Both the position numbers and the translations under genes were made by a program. Under the pieces are notes generated by a model. That model was not told the origin of the DNA. It saw only the letters and a list, made by a program, of their open reading frames with translations, and did no database searches. DNA of 42,615 nt from DATMBL01 sp050735975 (GTDB lineage Bacteria > Desulfobacterota > Binatia > UBA9968): NCBI GenBank assembly GCA_050735975.1, contig JBOHVS010000339.1, forward strand, positions 1 through 42,615, given 5' to 3'. This document shows positions 1-8,720 of this stretch, one piece after another. Every line of letters begins with the position of its first letter. Position 1 is the first letter of the stretch.

Positions 1-208
1 CCTTATTCCCGGGATCGTGACCGAACATGAGCGGAACGACTTTTCCCTGATCCTTGCCGTCAGTGATCTTGAACTGTTTCTGCCAGCTAGCCAGCGGGAT
101 AAGCTCTTCGACGGTCACTTCGCGTGCAGGAAGTGACCACGTAGCGCTGGCGAGAATTGACGTTAGGAGACAAGCGGTGAGAATCAAAACAATATGGCCA
201 CGATGCAT
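1..208 (-). CDS. Secreted protein of unknown function, N-terminal part
   Basis: The first 69 codons of a minus-strand gene that runs off the left edge of the window. The start is ATG at 208, preceded by an AGAGGA ribosome-binding site about nine bases upstream. The product opens with a short basic stretch, a hydrophobic core (roughly residues 6-20) and small residues before a likely signal peptidase site (around Ala-Ser-Ala), so it is probably exported. The mature part begins with a Val-Glu-Glu-Leu-Ile-Pro-Leu stretch and contains Lys-Ile-Thr-Asp-Gly-Lys-Asp. I do not recognise a family, and no function is claimed. Confidence is for the gene being real. Confidence 0.7.
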   Translation of the reverse strand, partial: MHRGHIVLILTACLLTSILASATWSLPAREVTVEELIPLASWQKQFKITDGKDQGKVVPLMFGHDPGNK

Positions 209-646
209 CGGTCATTATCCTCTGAATTGAGCTTTTGAAATCAAGAAAAAAATCAGACTGTACGACAATTTACCCTAATGGTCAACGATATGGAGGCCTA
301 AAGCCAAAAGAAAGCAGACCTACGGCGCGGCCATCCGAATTATCTGTCGTAACGTGAAAACATGGAAGTTTGCGCCGGTTGTTTTGGAAATCGAAGCGCG
401 GGGCAATTTCTTCTGCAGAGATCGTGAGGCATGCATCCGAAATTCGGTGTTTTTCAGTAACTTACCGGCACATCGATTTGACAATTTTGGGGTAAGGGGT
501 CAAAATTCGCCGGTAGTCTTGCAGGTTAGCCCGGTGACACCCGCAAACCCAAAACGCCTTACACGGCTCGGTATTTCTAGAATGGATGCATTTCGTGCGA
601 CGTCTAGGGCCGGTCGTTCATTGCCCGCGATCCTGTAAGATACTAC
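209..646. other. Non-coding gap with no convincing gene
   Basis: About 440 bases between the divergent secreted-protein gene and the membrane glycosyltransferase gene. A 94-codon open frame exists (354-638), but it has no ribosome-binding site and no recognisable composition. A short inverted repeat, AATTTTG ... CAAAATT, lies around 483-509, next to a TTGACA at about 478-483. Promoters for the two divergent genes should lie here, but I cannot assign one firmly. Confidence 0.4.
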
Positions 647-2689
647 GTGCAGCCGTCATCATCCTTCTCGGTCCGTAGATCCAACTTCAATAACACCAAG
701 CGCGGAGTCTTCCTATTATTGGTTCCGTTTGCAATCGCTTGCTTGATAAGTGCTCACATTTACGTGAACGCCCGGGGACCTGACTATGCAGGCTTTCTGC
801 TTATCTTGGATCATCTATTTGATGTCGGTATTGTTCTAACCCTTCTTGCCCTCTGCGCCGGTATTGGAAAACGACTGCTAACGCCGTGCCGATGTACATT
901 TGACAGGCCATCAGAAACACTCCTTTTTTCAGCGGCAATCGGCTGCGGCACTGTTTCAACTATCTTGTTAGTCATTGGGTTTCTCTCGGGGCTGCAGCCG
1001 ATTACCGTAACCGTAGTCTTGATGTTCCTTGCGCTTCTTGCGAGGCGCGACATCCTCAGCCTTCCTCGCTTGCTTGTTGACACGACTTTCGAGCTTAAGG
1101 AACGAAGCAACTTTCTCAGTCTCCTCGTTTTTGGAATCGCTGCCTCTTTTATGGTTGTTCAAGCTCTTCTTCCACCGGCCGACTGGGATGATCTTATGTA
1201 TCATTTGCGCGTGCCCGCGCAGTTCTTGGACGCCGGCAGGATTTATGTGCCGGAAGATAACTTGCACGTTGCTTTTGTCCAGCTCGTGCACATGCTGTAC
1301 CTACCCCTCCTTGCCTATGGTAGTACTTCTGGCCCCGCGCTCCTCAGCGCCTTTTTTGCTCTTTTACTCGGCTTGACGGTTTTCGCTCTCTCGAGTCGCT
1401 TTTTCGAAGGACCGACGGCTGCCTTCAGTTTAGCATTGCCGTGGGGGAGCACGATGGTTCTCCTTGTGGCGATAACCGCTCGTTTGGACGTTACGCTGGC
1501 TTTCTATCTATTTCTCGCTCACTTTGCATTACTTAAGGCGTCGTCGAATTGGAAGTGCTTTTACCTTTCCGCCGTCCTTCTGGGATTCGCGATTGGCGTC
1601 AAACACAGTGCCGTCATTTATACGGCTGCCCTCGGCCCTCTAATTGTTTGGCGAGCGTTTTCACCAACTCGCAGTACGGCTGCATCCACACGTTGTCTGA
1701 TGTCCTTCGGTCTTCTGCTGGCTATAAGTTCACTTCCTTGGATCACAAAAAATTGGCTCATGTTGCAGGCTCCTCTGTATCCTTTTTTTGCTCAAAAGAA
1801 ACTCCCTTCCTGGCTCGATTTCCTTTACCCGGGAGAATATGCACCGACGTCTCTCAATCCGAAAATATGGACGATGCTCGGCGAAGTGCGGGCCCCCTTC
1901 AATTTTATCGATCTGTTTTTAAATCCGCTCGCGTTGACGGTGGAGCCGGAGGCTTTTTTTTACAACATGAGTCCGCTTTTACTTTGTCTGGTTCTTTGGG
2001 TCATCTATTACTGGAGGGACACGAACCTGAATTGGCTCATGATTCCCCCTTTAATTTATCTGGCCGCTCTTATCTGTTTTTCGCCCAGGACGAATCTTCG
2101 CTACCTCATGCCCGTTATTGCGCCTTTCACCATAGTAGCGGTGCATGTTACGATTTGCCGGCTTGTGATCTTGTTTGGGTTGAAAAGGGCCGTCGTTATA
2201 TTTCAAATTCTTTTGCTTCTTGCTTTATGGCCGACCGCCAAAGCCATCGCTGTTTGGACAACTACGAGAACGACTTTCGGCTATCTTGCAGGTCTTGTTT
2301 CACGAAACAATTATTTATTAAATGGCGCCTTTGCGAAAACCAGTTACGCGTATGCTAATGTCGTGTCCTACGTGAATCGCCATATCCCACCCGGAGACAA
2401 AATATTATTCCTTTTTGAAGCGCGTGGATTCTATTTTGATGTTCCCGTAATTCAAGACAACCTGCTAACCAATTGGCCTCTCCTGGCGAACAGGGCATCA
2501 TCCCTTCACTGCTTAGGATCCACTGGCATTTCTCATGTTCTATTCAATCGCACGGCTCTGGATTATTATCTAATGCGCGGCTTGGATGCTAACACGGTAC
2601 AATTGGAAACGTTTCGTCAATTTGAAGAAGAGTGTCTATTGCCTGTTTTTGAAGAGTCCGGTTATGTTCTTTACCTCGTACGGAAATGA
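647..2689 (+). CDS. Polytopic membrane glycosyltransferase, GT39/ArnT-like
   Basis: A 680-residue protein made almost wholly of hydrophobic segments (about 11-13 predicted by eye), with a polar C-terminal domain of about 120 residues. The first large loop carries Asp-Trp-Asp-Asp at residues 179-182 followed by Tyr-His-Leu. This matches the acidic catalytic loop of C-type glycosyltransferases that use polyprenyl-phosphate sugars (GT39/GT83 and related families). The likely role is adding a sugar to a surface glycan or lipid on the outer face of the cytoplasmic membrane. The start is a GTG at 647 with a weak upstream site, so it is uncertain. The neighbouring GT2 could supply the lipid-linked sugar donor. 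The exact sugar and acceptor cannot be read from the sequence. Confidence 0.75.
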   Translation: MQPSSSFSVRRSNFNNTKRGVFLLLVPFAIACLISAHIYVNARGPDYAGFLLILDHLFDVGIVLTLLALCAGIGKRLLTPCRCTFDRPSETLLFSAAIGCGTVSTILLVIGFLSGLQPITVTVVLMFLALLARRDILSLPRLLVDTTFELKERSNFLSLLVFGIAASFMVVQALLPPADWDDLMYHLRVPAQFLDAGRIYVPEDNLHVAFVQLVHMLYLPLLAYGSTSGPALLSAFFALLLGLTVFALSSRFFEGPTAAFSLALPWGSTMVLLVAITARLDVTLAFYLFLAHFALLKASSNWKCFYLSAVLLGFAIGVKHSAVIYTAALGPLIVWRAFSPTRSTAASTRCLMSFGLLLAISSLPWITKNWLMLQAPLYPFFAQKKLPSWLDFLYPGEYAPTSLNPKIWTMLGEVRAPFNFIDLFLNPLALTVEPEAFFYNMSPLLLCLVLWVIYYWRDTNLNWLMIPPLIYLAALICFSPRTNLRYLMPVIAPFTIVAVHVTICRLVILFGLKRAVVIFQILLLLALWPTAKAIAVWTTTRTTFGYLAGLVSRNNYLLNGAFAKTSYAYANVVSYVNRHIPPGDKILFLFEARGFYFDVPVIQDNLLTNWPLLANRASSLHCLGSTGISHVLFNRTALDYYLMRGLDANTVQLETFRQFEEECLLPVFEESGYVLYLVRK

Positions 2690-3085
2690 CGGGACAATCA
2701 CTGAAGAATTGCGCTCGGTAACATCAACTTAATCCTCCGAAGCAGAGATCGTGCTCGATCTGCTCACCTCGAAGTCGCCATGCGGATTCCCCGCCGCCGA
2801 GTAGGTCCTTTGATACCCACGCAACACGCTCCATGTCGAAATGGGAGCACCAAGCCGAACAACGGGACGGAAAACAATTCTAAAGTCGGTTCTCATCTTA
2901 CTAAAAGCGACCCAAAGTTTCTGAAAATTCCCCCGTGTGGCGAATCATCGGTCTGAAGTTTCAAAGTTCTTGATTCGCATCCCACGGTTCGTTTGAGCCT
3001 TTTCCATAGCAGTTGTGTTATAATTTCATCCCGCCGATGTTTTATGAGCAGTTCAGGCTATTGAAAGTCGAGTTTCGTACCACCC
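2690..3085. other. Intergenic segment carrying a PrcB gene remnant
   Basis: This gap is not random. From about 2815 it aligns base by base with the segment starting near 11833, which contains the 5' end of the PrcB-domain gene. The reverse complement of 2815-2896 keeps that gene's ATG (at 2896) and the beginning of its signal-anchor codons, then similarity stops. The copy is therefore a broken gene fragment left by segmental duplication. A TATAAT at 3019-3024 in front of the GT2 gene is a candidate -10 box. No good -35 box sits at the right distance. Confidence 0.6.
2815..2896 (-). pseudogene. 5' fragment of a PrcB-domain protein gene
   Basis: The reverse complement starts ATG-AGA-ACC-GAC-TTT-AGA, identical in meaning to the start of the intact PrcB-domain gene whose ATG is at 11913. 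The similarity runs through the signal-anchor codons with small indels and ends near 2815. Nothing of the PrcB domain itself remains in this copy. It is non-functional and is useful mainly as a marker of the duplication. Confidence 0.65.
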
Positions 3086-4054
3086 GTGACTAAGCTTATT
3101 ATCCAAATTCCGTGTCGTAATGAGGAGGCGACGTTGGGGCTTACGCTCAAAGCTCTTCCCCGTACATTGCCTGGGGTAAACATCATCGAGCGCCTTATTA
3201 TCGACGATAGCAGCACCGATCAGACCATCCAGGTTGCGAGAGCGCACGAAGTCGATCACGTTGTCGCACTACCGCGCCATCAAGGGCTCGCAAAAGCGTT
3301 TATGGCGGGACTGGAAGCTAGTCTCAAAGCTGGGGCCGACATCATTGTCAATACGGACGCAGACAATCAGTACTGCGCCGACGATATGCCTAAACTTATC
3401 GCTCCAATCTTAAACGGAAGCGCGGATATCGTCATTGGGGCGCGCTCAATCGGCGAAGTCGCGCATTTTTCGCCGGTAAAGAAGTCTTTGCAGAAACTGG
3501 GCAGTTGGGTGGTTCGTCTTGCCAGCCGCACTGATATCCCCGATGCTCCGAGCGGCTTCAGAGCGATCAGCCGCAATGCAGCGATGCAGCTTCATGTCTT
3601 TAGCGAGTACACATACACTTTGGAAACTATCATCCAGGCCGGCCAAAAAAGCATGGCGATAACCTCCGTACCTGTAAGGACCAATCCCTATTCGCGGCCA
3701 TCGCGTTTGTTCAAGAACACGCCCGCCTACCTCCGGAGGCAAGTTTCAACAATCGTCCGAATATTCATGACCTATCGACCGTTTCGTTTTTTTGCGGGTC
3801 CTGGAATTCTTTTATTTATGTTGGGCCTACTGATTAGCTTGCGTTTCCTGTACTTCTATATCACCGCGGGTGGCGCCGGGCACGTCCAATCGCTCATTCT
3901 TTCGGCATTGCTCATGGGGGCCGGGTTCTTTCTGGTCGTCGTCGGACTACTGGCAGATTTGATAAGTGTGAACCGCAACCTGCTGGAAAGGTTGGACTGG
4001 AAAATGCAGCAATTCGGAGAGAAAGTAGGAAAAGAAAACCCGAATCCCGACTAG
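3086..4054 (+). CDS. Glycosyltransferase family 2, polyprenyl-phosphate type
   Basis: A 322-residue GT-A glycosyltransferase of the dolichol-phosphate mannosyltransferase/GtrB kind. Residues 1-220 hold the nucleotide-sugar domain: Pro-Cys-Arg-Asn-Glu-Glu near the start, Ile-Asp-Asp-Ser-Ser at about 39-43, and the metal-binding Asp-Ala-Asp at 91-93. Two hydrophobic segments follow (about 233-257 and 267-291), typical of enzymes that transfer a sugar to undecaprenyl phosphate at the membrane. The start is GTG at 3086 without a clear ribosome-binding site; the same GTG is kept in the decayed copy at 12138. It probably makes a lipid-linked sugar donor for the GT39-like enzyme upstream. Confidence 0.85.
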   Translation: MTKLIIQIPCRNEEATLGLTLKALPRTLPGVNIIERLIIDDSSTDQTIQVARAHEVDHVVALPRHQGLAKAFMAGLEASLKAGADIIVNTDADNQYCADDMPKLIAPILNGSADIVIGARSIGEVAHFSPVKKSLQKLGSWVVRLASRTDIPDAPSGFRAISRNAAMQLHVFSEYTYTLETIIQAGQKSMAITSVPVRTNPYSRPSRLFKNTPAYLRRQVSTIVRIFMTYRPFRFFAGPGILLFMLGLLISLRFLYFYITAGGAGHVQSLILSALLMGAGFFLVVVGLLADLISVNRNLLERLDWKMQQFGEKVGKENPNPD

Positions 4055-4086
4055 CATGCAAGTCGAAACGTCCGAGGTGCGCCGTT

Positions 4087-5031
4087 CTATTTCATCACTG
4101 CCGTTTCCGGTCGAGAGGCGGATCTAACGTAGAGCACGTAAACTAAAGTAAGGAACACCTCAACGCCAAACATCAGGAGACGACTTAGCGTTACAAAAAG
4201 GATTACGTCACCTTGTCCCATCCACTTGTAAACGAAAAAATAGAGAACGGCTTCACGAACACCCAAACCCGCCGGCGCGACAATACTGATCACGCCGAGC
4301 GCCCACGACGCGGAAGCGGCCACAACTAAATGAGGGAATGCCCATAGTCCGTAGATATTCAGAGCATTGGCGAGGCACCAATGAGCTATTCCCGAGATAA
4401 GCCACACGAGAATATAGAGAATAAAAATTTTGAGATACGTCGTAAGGTTTCGATTGTCTGTCAACAGGCTAGACGGAGCGTTACTAATGAATCCAAACCG
4501 TCTGATAGCAACGAGCGCTATGAATCCTGTGACTGCGGCGATAACGACCCAGCTTGGGACATATCTTAAGGTCGTGGGGTAGTAGTAGATCGAGCCAGGA
4601 ACAGAAACGGCGGCGGCGCTGCCCAATGCAAGCATTGCCTCTAGCAGCAGTGACCTAAGCGCCACGGAGATAGATATTCCGGCCTTTGTGGAGAGTTGGG
4701 CTCGAAGCCCATGAGCGAGAAACTTTCCAGGGATGTATTTAGGAAGTAAAGAGAGAACGTAAGCTCGAATTGTCATAACAAGGTCCGGCTGTGAACCAAG
4801 ATGACGGATGATAACGATCCAGATCAGAAAACCCAGGCAATAATAAGCTAACGTGAATATCCACGCCGCTAAGATCCAGGTCGCGGATAGGCTTTCTAAT
4901 CGAGCGGATAGCCGCAGTGATTCCCAATGGGGGATGAAAAATTGCAGGCAAAAATAAACAAGGAACCCTAGAAAAGCAGTCTTCAGTAGGACACTAAGAG
5001 CTAGCTTGATCGTCACAGCGGGTTTTTCCAT
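4087..5031 (-). CDS. Flippase-like integral membrane protein (lysylphosphatidylglycerol synthase TM family)
   Basis: A 314-residue protein with about eight hydrophobic segments. The diagnostic stretch is near the C-terminal third: Ala-Pro-Ala-Gly-Leu-Gly-Val-Arg-Glu-Ala, the hallmark of the UPF0104/AglD-type membrane family related to the transmembrane domain of MprF. Members commonly sit in polysaccharide loci and are thought to move or present lipid-linked substrates, although biochemical proof is sparse. It is read convergently with the GT2 gene (32-base gap) and divergently from the GT4 remnant, its ATG overlapping the start of that open frame. Function in glycan export or lipid handling is inference from context. 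Confidence 0.8.
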   Translation of the reverse strand: MEKPAVTIKLALSVLLKTAFLGFLVYFCLQFFIPHWESLRLSARLESLSATWILAAWIFTLAYYCLGFLIWIVIIRHLGSQPDLVMTIRAYVLSLLPKYIPGKFLAHGLRAQLSTKAGISISVALRSLLLEAMLALGSAAAVSVPGSIYYYPTTLRYVPSWVVIAAVTGFIALVAIRRFGFISNAPSSLLTDNRNLTTYLKIFILYILVWLISGIAHWCLANALNIYGLWAFPHLVVAASASWALGVISIVAPAGLGVREAVLYFFVYKWMGQGDVILFVTLSRLLMFGVEVFLTLVYVLYVRSASRPETAVMK

Positions 5032-5051
5032 TGCGATTCGAAGTCGCTACC

Positions 5052-5258
5052 ATGAGAGTACTCTTTATCACGTCAGCCTACCCTACGCACCCGGATGATG
5101 CCAGAGGAATCTCTATCCACCCGTTGGCCAGCATCCCGTGTCGTCTAGTAGACTGTCTGACCGCTTACACGACGTTTGCATTTCGGGGAAGTTGGTTGGA
5201 ATTAGGAAATAGTTACTCCTTCGTGTGCCAAACAGCCTGCCGAAACCTGAGAGAGTGA
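5052..5258 (+). pseudogene. N-terminal remnant of a GT4 glycosyltransferase
   Basis: The ATG at 5052 opens a sequence reading Met-Arg-Val-Leu-Phe-Ile-Thr-Ser-Ala-Tyr-Pro, followed by a His-Pro-Asp-Asp-Ala-Arg-Gly-Ile stretch. This is the standard beginning of GT4/GT1 family glycosyltransferases (usually 350-400 residues). After about 26 residues the resemblance is lost, and the frame closes at 5258. The remaining 300 or so codons are absent. It is best read as a truncated transferase gene left behind by rearrangement. The flanking genes keep the operon order, so the loss is probably internal to the locus. Confidence 0.6.
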
Positions 5259-5279
5259 CCTAAATTGGGAGGATTTTTA

Positions 5280-6287
5280 ATGGATAATGGGAAAGTCATT
5301 GTAACAGGTGGCGCTGGCTTTATTGGGTCCCATGTGGCTGAAGATCTCCTTAAACTAGGATATCACGTGGTGGTCCTAGATGATCTAAGTGGAGGCTTTG
5401 AGGACAACGTACCCCGCGGCGCTAAATTTATTAAAGGAAGCATCTTAGACGTCGACCTTATTAAAGCACTATTTGAAAAACATAATTTCGATTACGTTTT
5501 TCATCTAGCAGCATATGCTGCAGAAGGCCTGAGTCATTTTATCAAGCGATTCAATTACAATAACAACGTTATTGGGTCAATCAATTTAATAAATGAGAGC
5601 GTTAAGCACGACGTTAAGTGTTTTATTTTCACCTCATCCATCGCTGTCTACGGTACTAACCAGTTACCCATGTGTGAAGACCTAACGCCTGATCCTGAAG
5701 ATCCCTATGGCATTGCCAAACTAGCAGTTGAAAAGGACCTTGCGGCCACCAAGCGAATGTTTGGGTTAGATTATGTAATTTTTCGTCCACATAATGTTTT
5801 CGGTGAAAAGCAAAATATAGGGGACAAATATCGCAACGTCATAGGCATCTTCATGAATCAAATCATCCACAACCACCCTCTGCCGATCTTTGGGGATGGC
5901 AACCAAACCAGAGCATTTAGTTACATTGGCGAGGTATCTCCAATCATAGCGAGATCGATTGAAAACAAAGAGTGTTACAATCAAATCTTTAACATCGGAG
6001 CAGATCATCCTTACTCCATCAATGAGCTCGTCGATATAGTCGGAAATGCTATGGGCCAAAAGCCAGCGACGATTCATTTGCCTCCACGCAACGAGGTCGT
6101 TCATGCTTATGCGGATCACTCTAAAATCAAACAGGCGTTTAATACACCAGAAAGCATTCCCATAGAGTTAGGGATAAAAAAGATGGCCCAATGGGCAAAG
6201 CAAACCGGCATCAGAACAAGTAAGGAGTTCGACCATATCGAACTAACTAAGAATTTACCGCCAAGTTGGGCACAGGCTAATGGCTAG
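5280..6287 (+). CDS. NAD-dependent nucleotide-sugar epimerase/dehydratase (extended SDR)
   Basis: A 335-residue extended short-chain dehydrogenase of the UDP-glucose 4-epimerase/dTDP-glucose dehydratase superfamily. Gly10-x2-Gly13-x2-Gly16 binds NAD. The catalytic set is Ser119/Ser120 plus Tyr143-x3-Lys147. An in-frame TTG lies upstream at 5265, but ATG 5280 is chosen because GGGAGGA at 5267-5273 sits six bases before it. It converts a nucleotide sugar for the neighbouring transferases; the exact sugar (galactose, glucuronate or other) is not visible. The next gene overlaps its end by eight bases, so the two are co-translated. The gene is clearly AT-richer than the catabolic genes to the right, suggesting a different origin. 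Confidence 0.85.
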   Translation: MDNGKVIVTGGAGFIGSHVAEDLLKLGYHVVVLDDLSGGFEDNVPRGAKFIKGSILDVDLIKALFEKHNFDYVFHLAAYAAEGLSHFIKRFNYNNNVIGSINLINESVKHDVKCFIFTSSIAVYGTNQLPMCEDLTPDPEDPYGIAKLAVEKDLAATKRMFGLDYVIFRPHNVFGEKQNIGDKYRNVIGIFMNQIIHNHPLPIFGDGNQTRAFSYIGEVSPIIARSIENKECYNQIFNIGADHPYSINELVDIVGNAMGQKPATIHLPPRNEVVHAYADHSKIKQAFNTPESIPIELGIKKMAQWAKQTGIRTSKEFDHIELTKNLPPSWAQANG

Positions 6288-7347
6288 CAACGTGAGCGCA
6301 ATAAGAGTTTGCTTTTTCCCAGGTAGAGAGTCATCCTATGCTCGATCTCGTGTTTTGCTGACCGGTCTGCGAGCAGCAGGATTAATAGTTCATGATTGCT
6401 CATCTGCAAAGAAGAATCGCCTGCGGTACTTAATTAGTGTCGTTCGGTTTCTGAGGTCGAAGCACAAATGTGACATTATTATCGTAGGCTTTTTTGGTCA
6501 GTTTTTGGTCCCCATCGTTCGCCTTTTCACAAGAAAGAAAATAGTTTTTGATACTTTTCTATCCGCCTATCAGACGCTGGCTTTCGATCGGAAGGTCATC
6601 AATCCCAAAGGCATCGGTGCAGCACTTATTCGATTCCTTGAAAAGCTTTCCTGTCAAATGGCCGATGCGTGTTTATTGGACACGGAGCAACACATCGAGT
6701 ATTTCATCAAAGAATACGATCTGGATCGTAGTAAGTTTCGCCGATCGTTTCTGGGGGCCGAGAGCGCTGAGGCAGTAGCCGCTCCGGTTCAGCGAGCGGA
6801 CGGTCCAATCGTTCACTTTCACGGCGAGTTCCAAGCGTTGCATGGAGTGAAATACATCATCGAGGCGGCGAAGCAGTTGCCCGAAGCAAAGTTTCGCATG
6901 ATTGGCTCCGGTCGCGCACTTGAGGCGTGCATCGGTCACTGCAAGATGCTGAAGTCTGAAAACGTCGAGTTTATACCGATGATCCCGTTTGAAACCGTAA
7001 AGGCATATATCAAAGACGCGACCGTCTGTCTGGGTATTTTTGGCGAAACCCAAAAGGCCCAACTCGTGATTCCCATAAAGGTGTATGAGGCTCTTGCAAT
7101 GGGGAAACCTGTTATAACCTCCAATACACCGGCAGTAAGAGAATTGTTAACCCACGGCGAAAACGTGTTTCTTTGCAACCCCGCTGATTCTGCCGACCTG
7201 GCTCGCGCGATTCGAACCTTGCTGTCCGACGCAGATCTGCGAAAAAAGATAGCAACCAATGGCCATCGAATATTCTTGGAACGATGCAGCCCAAAAATGA
7301 TCGGTCGAGACATCGCTAAGCTTTGTGAAGAACTTCTCAGTCGGTGA
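6280..7347 (+). CDS. Glycosyltransferase family 4
   Basis: A 355-residue GT-B fold transferase. The C-terminal donor-binding half contains Val-Tyr-Glu-Ala-Leu-Ala-Met-Gly-Lys-Pro-Val followed by Pro-Ala-Val-Arg-Glu, the conserved E-x7-E type region of retaining GT4 enzymes. The N-terminal half has alternating beta strands and a basic surface as expected for acceptor binding. It overlaps the epimerase gene by eight bases and is followed ten bases later by the methyltransferase gene, forming a tight three-gene unit. It likely adds one sugar of a surface glycan in the cytoplasm. The specific linkage cannot be predicted. Confidence 0.85.
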   Translation: MASNVSAIRVCFFPGRESSYARSRVLLTGLRAAGLIVHDCSSAKKNRLRYLISVVRFLRSKHKCDIIIVGFFGQFLVPIVRLFTRKKIVFDTFLSAYQTLAFDRKVINPKGIGAALIRFLEKLSCQMADACLLDTEQHIEYFIKEYDLDRSKFRRSFLGAESAEAVAAPVQRADGPIVHFHGEFQALHGVKYIIEAAKQLPEAKFRMIGSGRALEACIGHCKMLKSENVEFIPMIPFETVKAYIKDATVCLGIFGETQKAQLVIPIKVYEALAMGKPVITSNTPAVRELLTHGENVFLCNPADSADLARAIRTLLSDADLRKKIATNGHRIFLERCSPKMIGRDIAKLCEELLSR

Positions 7348-7357
7348 AACCTAACGT

Positions 7358-8089
7358 ATGTACGTCAATGCGCCAAGGTATTTGCTACGTAAGCGCTTGG
7401 TTCTAGAGCTCCTCAGGGACATGAAAATAGGAAAGTGTCTAGAAATCGGATGTGGAGCCGGGGACCTCTCGGCAACGTTGTATAACATGGGATACCACGT
7501 GAAAGGCATCGATTCGTCCGAGAGAGCGATTCAACTGTGCCACGAAATGCATAAAGATATTTGCCAGACCGGAACAATTCATTTTGCATTTGAGTCGATC
7601 TATGATGTGGAGGATACATTCGATACGATTTTCATGTTCGAGGTGCTAGAACACATCGAGGATGATCGTGCGGCGTTGTCGCGAGTGCACAAACTTTTAA
7701 GGCCGGCAGGTCACATCTTGTTATCCGTTCCGGCGCACGAGAGTTCATTCGGGGCGTCGGATGTGTTCGCAGGACATTATCGTCGCTATGATAGGGCAAA
7801 GCTCCTAGCGTTATTAGCGGAGTCACGATTCGGAGTTCAAACGATTTGGTCTTATGGTGTTCCGTTGGCGAATTTGACGGAAAAAGTTCGCAATGTCGTT
7901 CATGGAAACAAACCAACTCAATCGAAGGAAACTGCAACCGCCCAAAGTGGCATAGATCGGAGTATTGAAGCCAAACTGCGATTCTTTTGTAATGATTTCT
8001 TTCTTTACCCGTTTTATTGGATGCAGGGTCTATTTCTGAATTCAGATTTAGGTACGGGTTATATTGTTAAAGCCAAAAAGACGATCTAA
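7358..8089 (+). CDS. Class I SAM-dependent methyltransferase
   Basis: A 243-residue Rossmann methyltransferase. Motif I is Glu-Ile-Gly-Cys-Gly-Ala-Gly-Asp at residues 29-36, followed by Gly-Ile-Asp-Ser-Ser for the SAM ribose. The later Glu-Val-Leu-Glu-His-Ile is typical of the Methyltransf_11/23 group (UbiG-like). A hydrophobic stretch near the C-terminus (Phe-Phe-Leu-Tyr-Pro-Phe-Tyr) may contact the membrane. As the last gene of the epimerase-GT4 unit it probably caps or modifies a sugar or lipid-linked glycan. The precise acceptor is unknown. Confidence 0.8.
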   Translation: MYVNAPRYLLRKRLVLELLRDMKIGKCLEIGCGAGDLSATLYNMGYHVKGIDSSERAIQLCHEMHKDICQTGTIHFAFESIYDVEDTFDTIFMFEVLEHIEDDRAALSRVHKLLRPAGHILLSVPAHESSFGASDVFAGHYRRYDRAKLLALLAESRFGVQTIWSYGVPLANLTEKVRNVVHGNKPTQSKETATAQSGIDRSIEAKLRFFCNDFFLYPFYWMQGLFLNSDLGTGYIVKAKKTI

Positions 8090-8195
8090 TTTATAGTTCC
8101 AAGAATTCAGTTAATGAAACTAACCGAACCGGAACGTCAATCAAAAAACAGTGATGACCTGAAATTCAATGAAACGAATCTGGTTCTTATCTTAC

Positions 8196-8200
8196 GTAGC
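8196..8200. repeat. Putative target-site duplication, left copy (GTAGC)
   Basis: GTAGC immediately left of the inverted repeat matches GTAGC at 8674-8678 immediately right of it. IS256-family elements usually make 8-9 bp duplications, so a five-base match may be the decayed core of a longer one. Confidence 0.45.
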
Positions 8201-8673
8201 CGGTCATGTGCTAATCTCCCTGTAAACAAGAAGAGGCGTTGAGTATCCTCCCTATTAGCCAAAAACCATAAAGGCTCCGTGAGCAGCGGGGCCGGGAGGA
8301 GATCAACGCCATGAGAAGAATACCACCGAGTGTACGAATGAGGGAAGAGGTTACGGCGCTGCTTGGGGCGCGCATCATCATCGCATTCGGACCACTAGTC
8401 GGTTGGAGCGGCTCAACGGAGAGGGACGTCGGCGCACCAAGGTGATTCCACGCTTTCCTACTGAGTGTTCGTGCCTGACGCTGGTCTACGCCAGCTTGGT
8501 TACAGCGTCGAAGCGTTGGCGTGGGGTTCCGATGACACCAGCCATGATGAAACAACTTCAGCAGTTGCAAGCTGAGACAGCTGCGAGATCTGCGGCTTAA
8601 GAGGTCGCTGCTTGATGAGGACTACAGGATATCCAACGCCTCGACCTTTTACAGGACAATTAGGACTTGACCG
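8201..8673 (+). mobile_element. Internally deleted IS256-type element (MITE-like)
   Basis: The ends form long imperfect inverted repeats. The left end begins CGGTCATGTGCTAATC and the reverse complement of the right end begins CGGTCAAGTCCTAATT. Both continue through shared CCTGTAAA and GAGGCGTTG blocks for about 50 bases. The element is flanked by the exact direct repeat GTAGC (8196-8200 and 8674-8678). Inside are only the first 17 or so codons and the last 70 or so codons of a mutator/IS256-type transposase. About 1 kb of a normal element is missing, so it cannot move by itself but might be mobilised by a full-length relative. Confidence 0.75.
8311..8600 (+). pseudogene. Deleted IS256-family (mutator) transposase
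   Basis: The ATG at 8311 opens a frame reading Met-Arg-Arg-Ile-Pro-Pro-Ser-Val-Arg, a typical start for these transposases. It runs out of frame after the junction near 8360-8385. The C-terminus is found in another frame from about 8388 to 8600, with Arg-Thr-Thr-Ser-Arg-Leu-Glu-Arg-Leu-Asn followed by Arg-Arg-Arg-Thr-Lys-Val-Ile. This matches the conserved region around the last catalytic glutamate of mutator transposases. The whole DDE core between the two is absent. A TTG at 8403 in the C-terminal frame could start a 65-residue peptide, but there is no reason to think it is made. Confidence 0.75.
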
Positions 8674-8720
8674 GTAGCCTCTTCTATCCCCCGTGAAATG
8701 TTGAAGTGCTTTTTGGTCGT

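Larger units (their letters stand above)
2815..4063 (+). repeat. Segmental duplication, copy 1
   Basis: This is a direct repeat of 11833-13108. In a hand-compared 60-base stretch (3541-3600 against 12581-12640) 56 bases match. Similarity is patchy between the PrcB remnant and the GT2 start, then strong through the whole GT2 gene. It stops a few bases after the stop codon. In this copy the GT2 gene is intact and the PrcB gene is destroyed. Confidence 0.8.

Noticed and set aside
354..638. A 94-codon frame in the left intergenic gap
   Set aside because: No ribosome-binding site, no recognisable composition or domain; probably chance.
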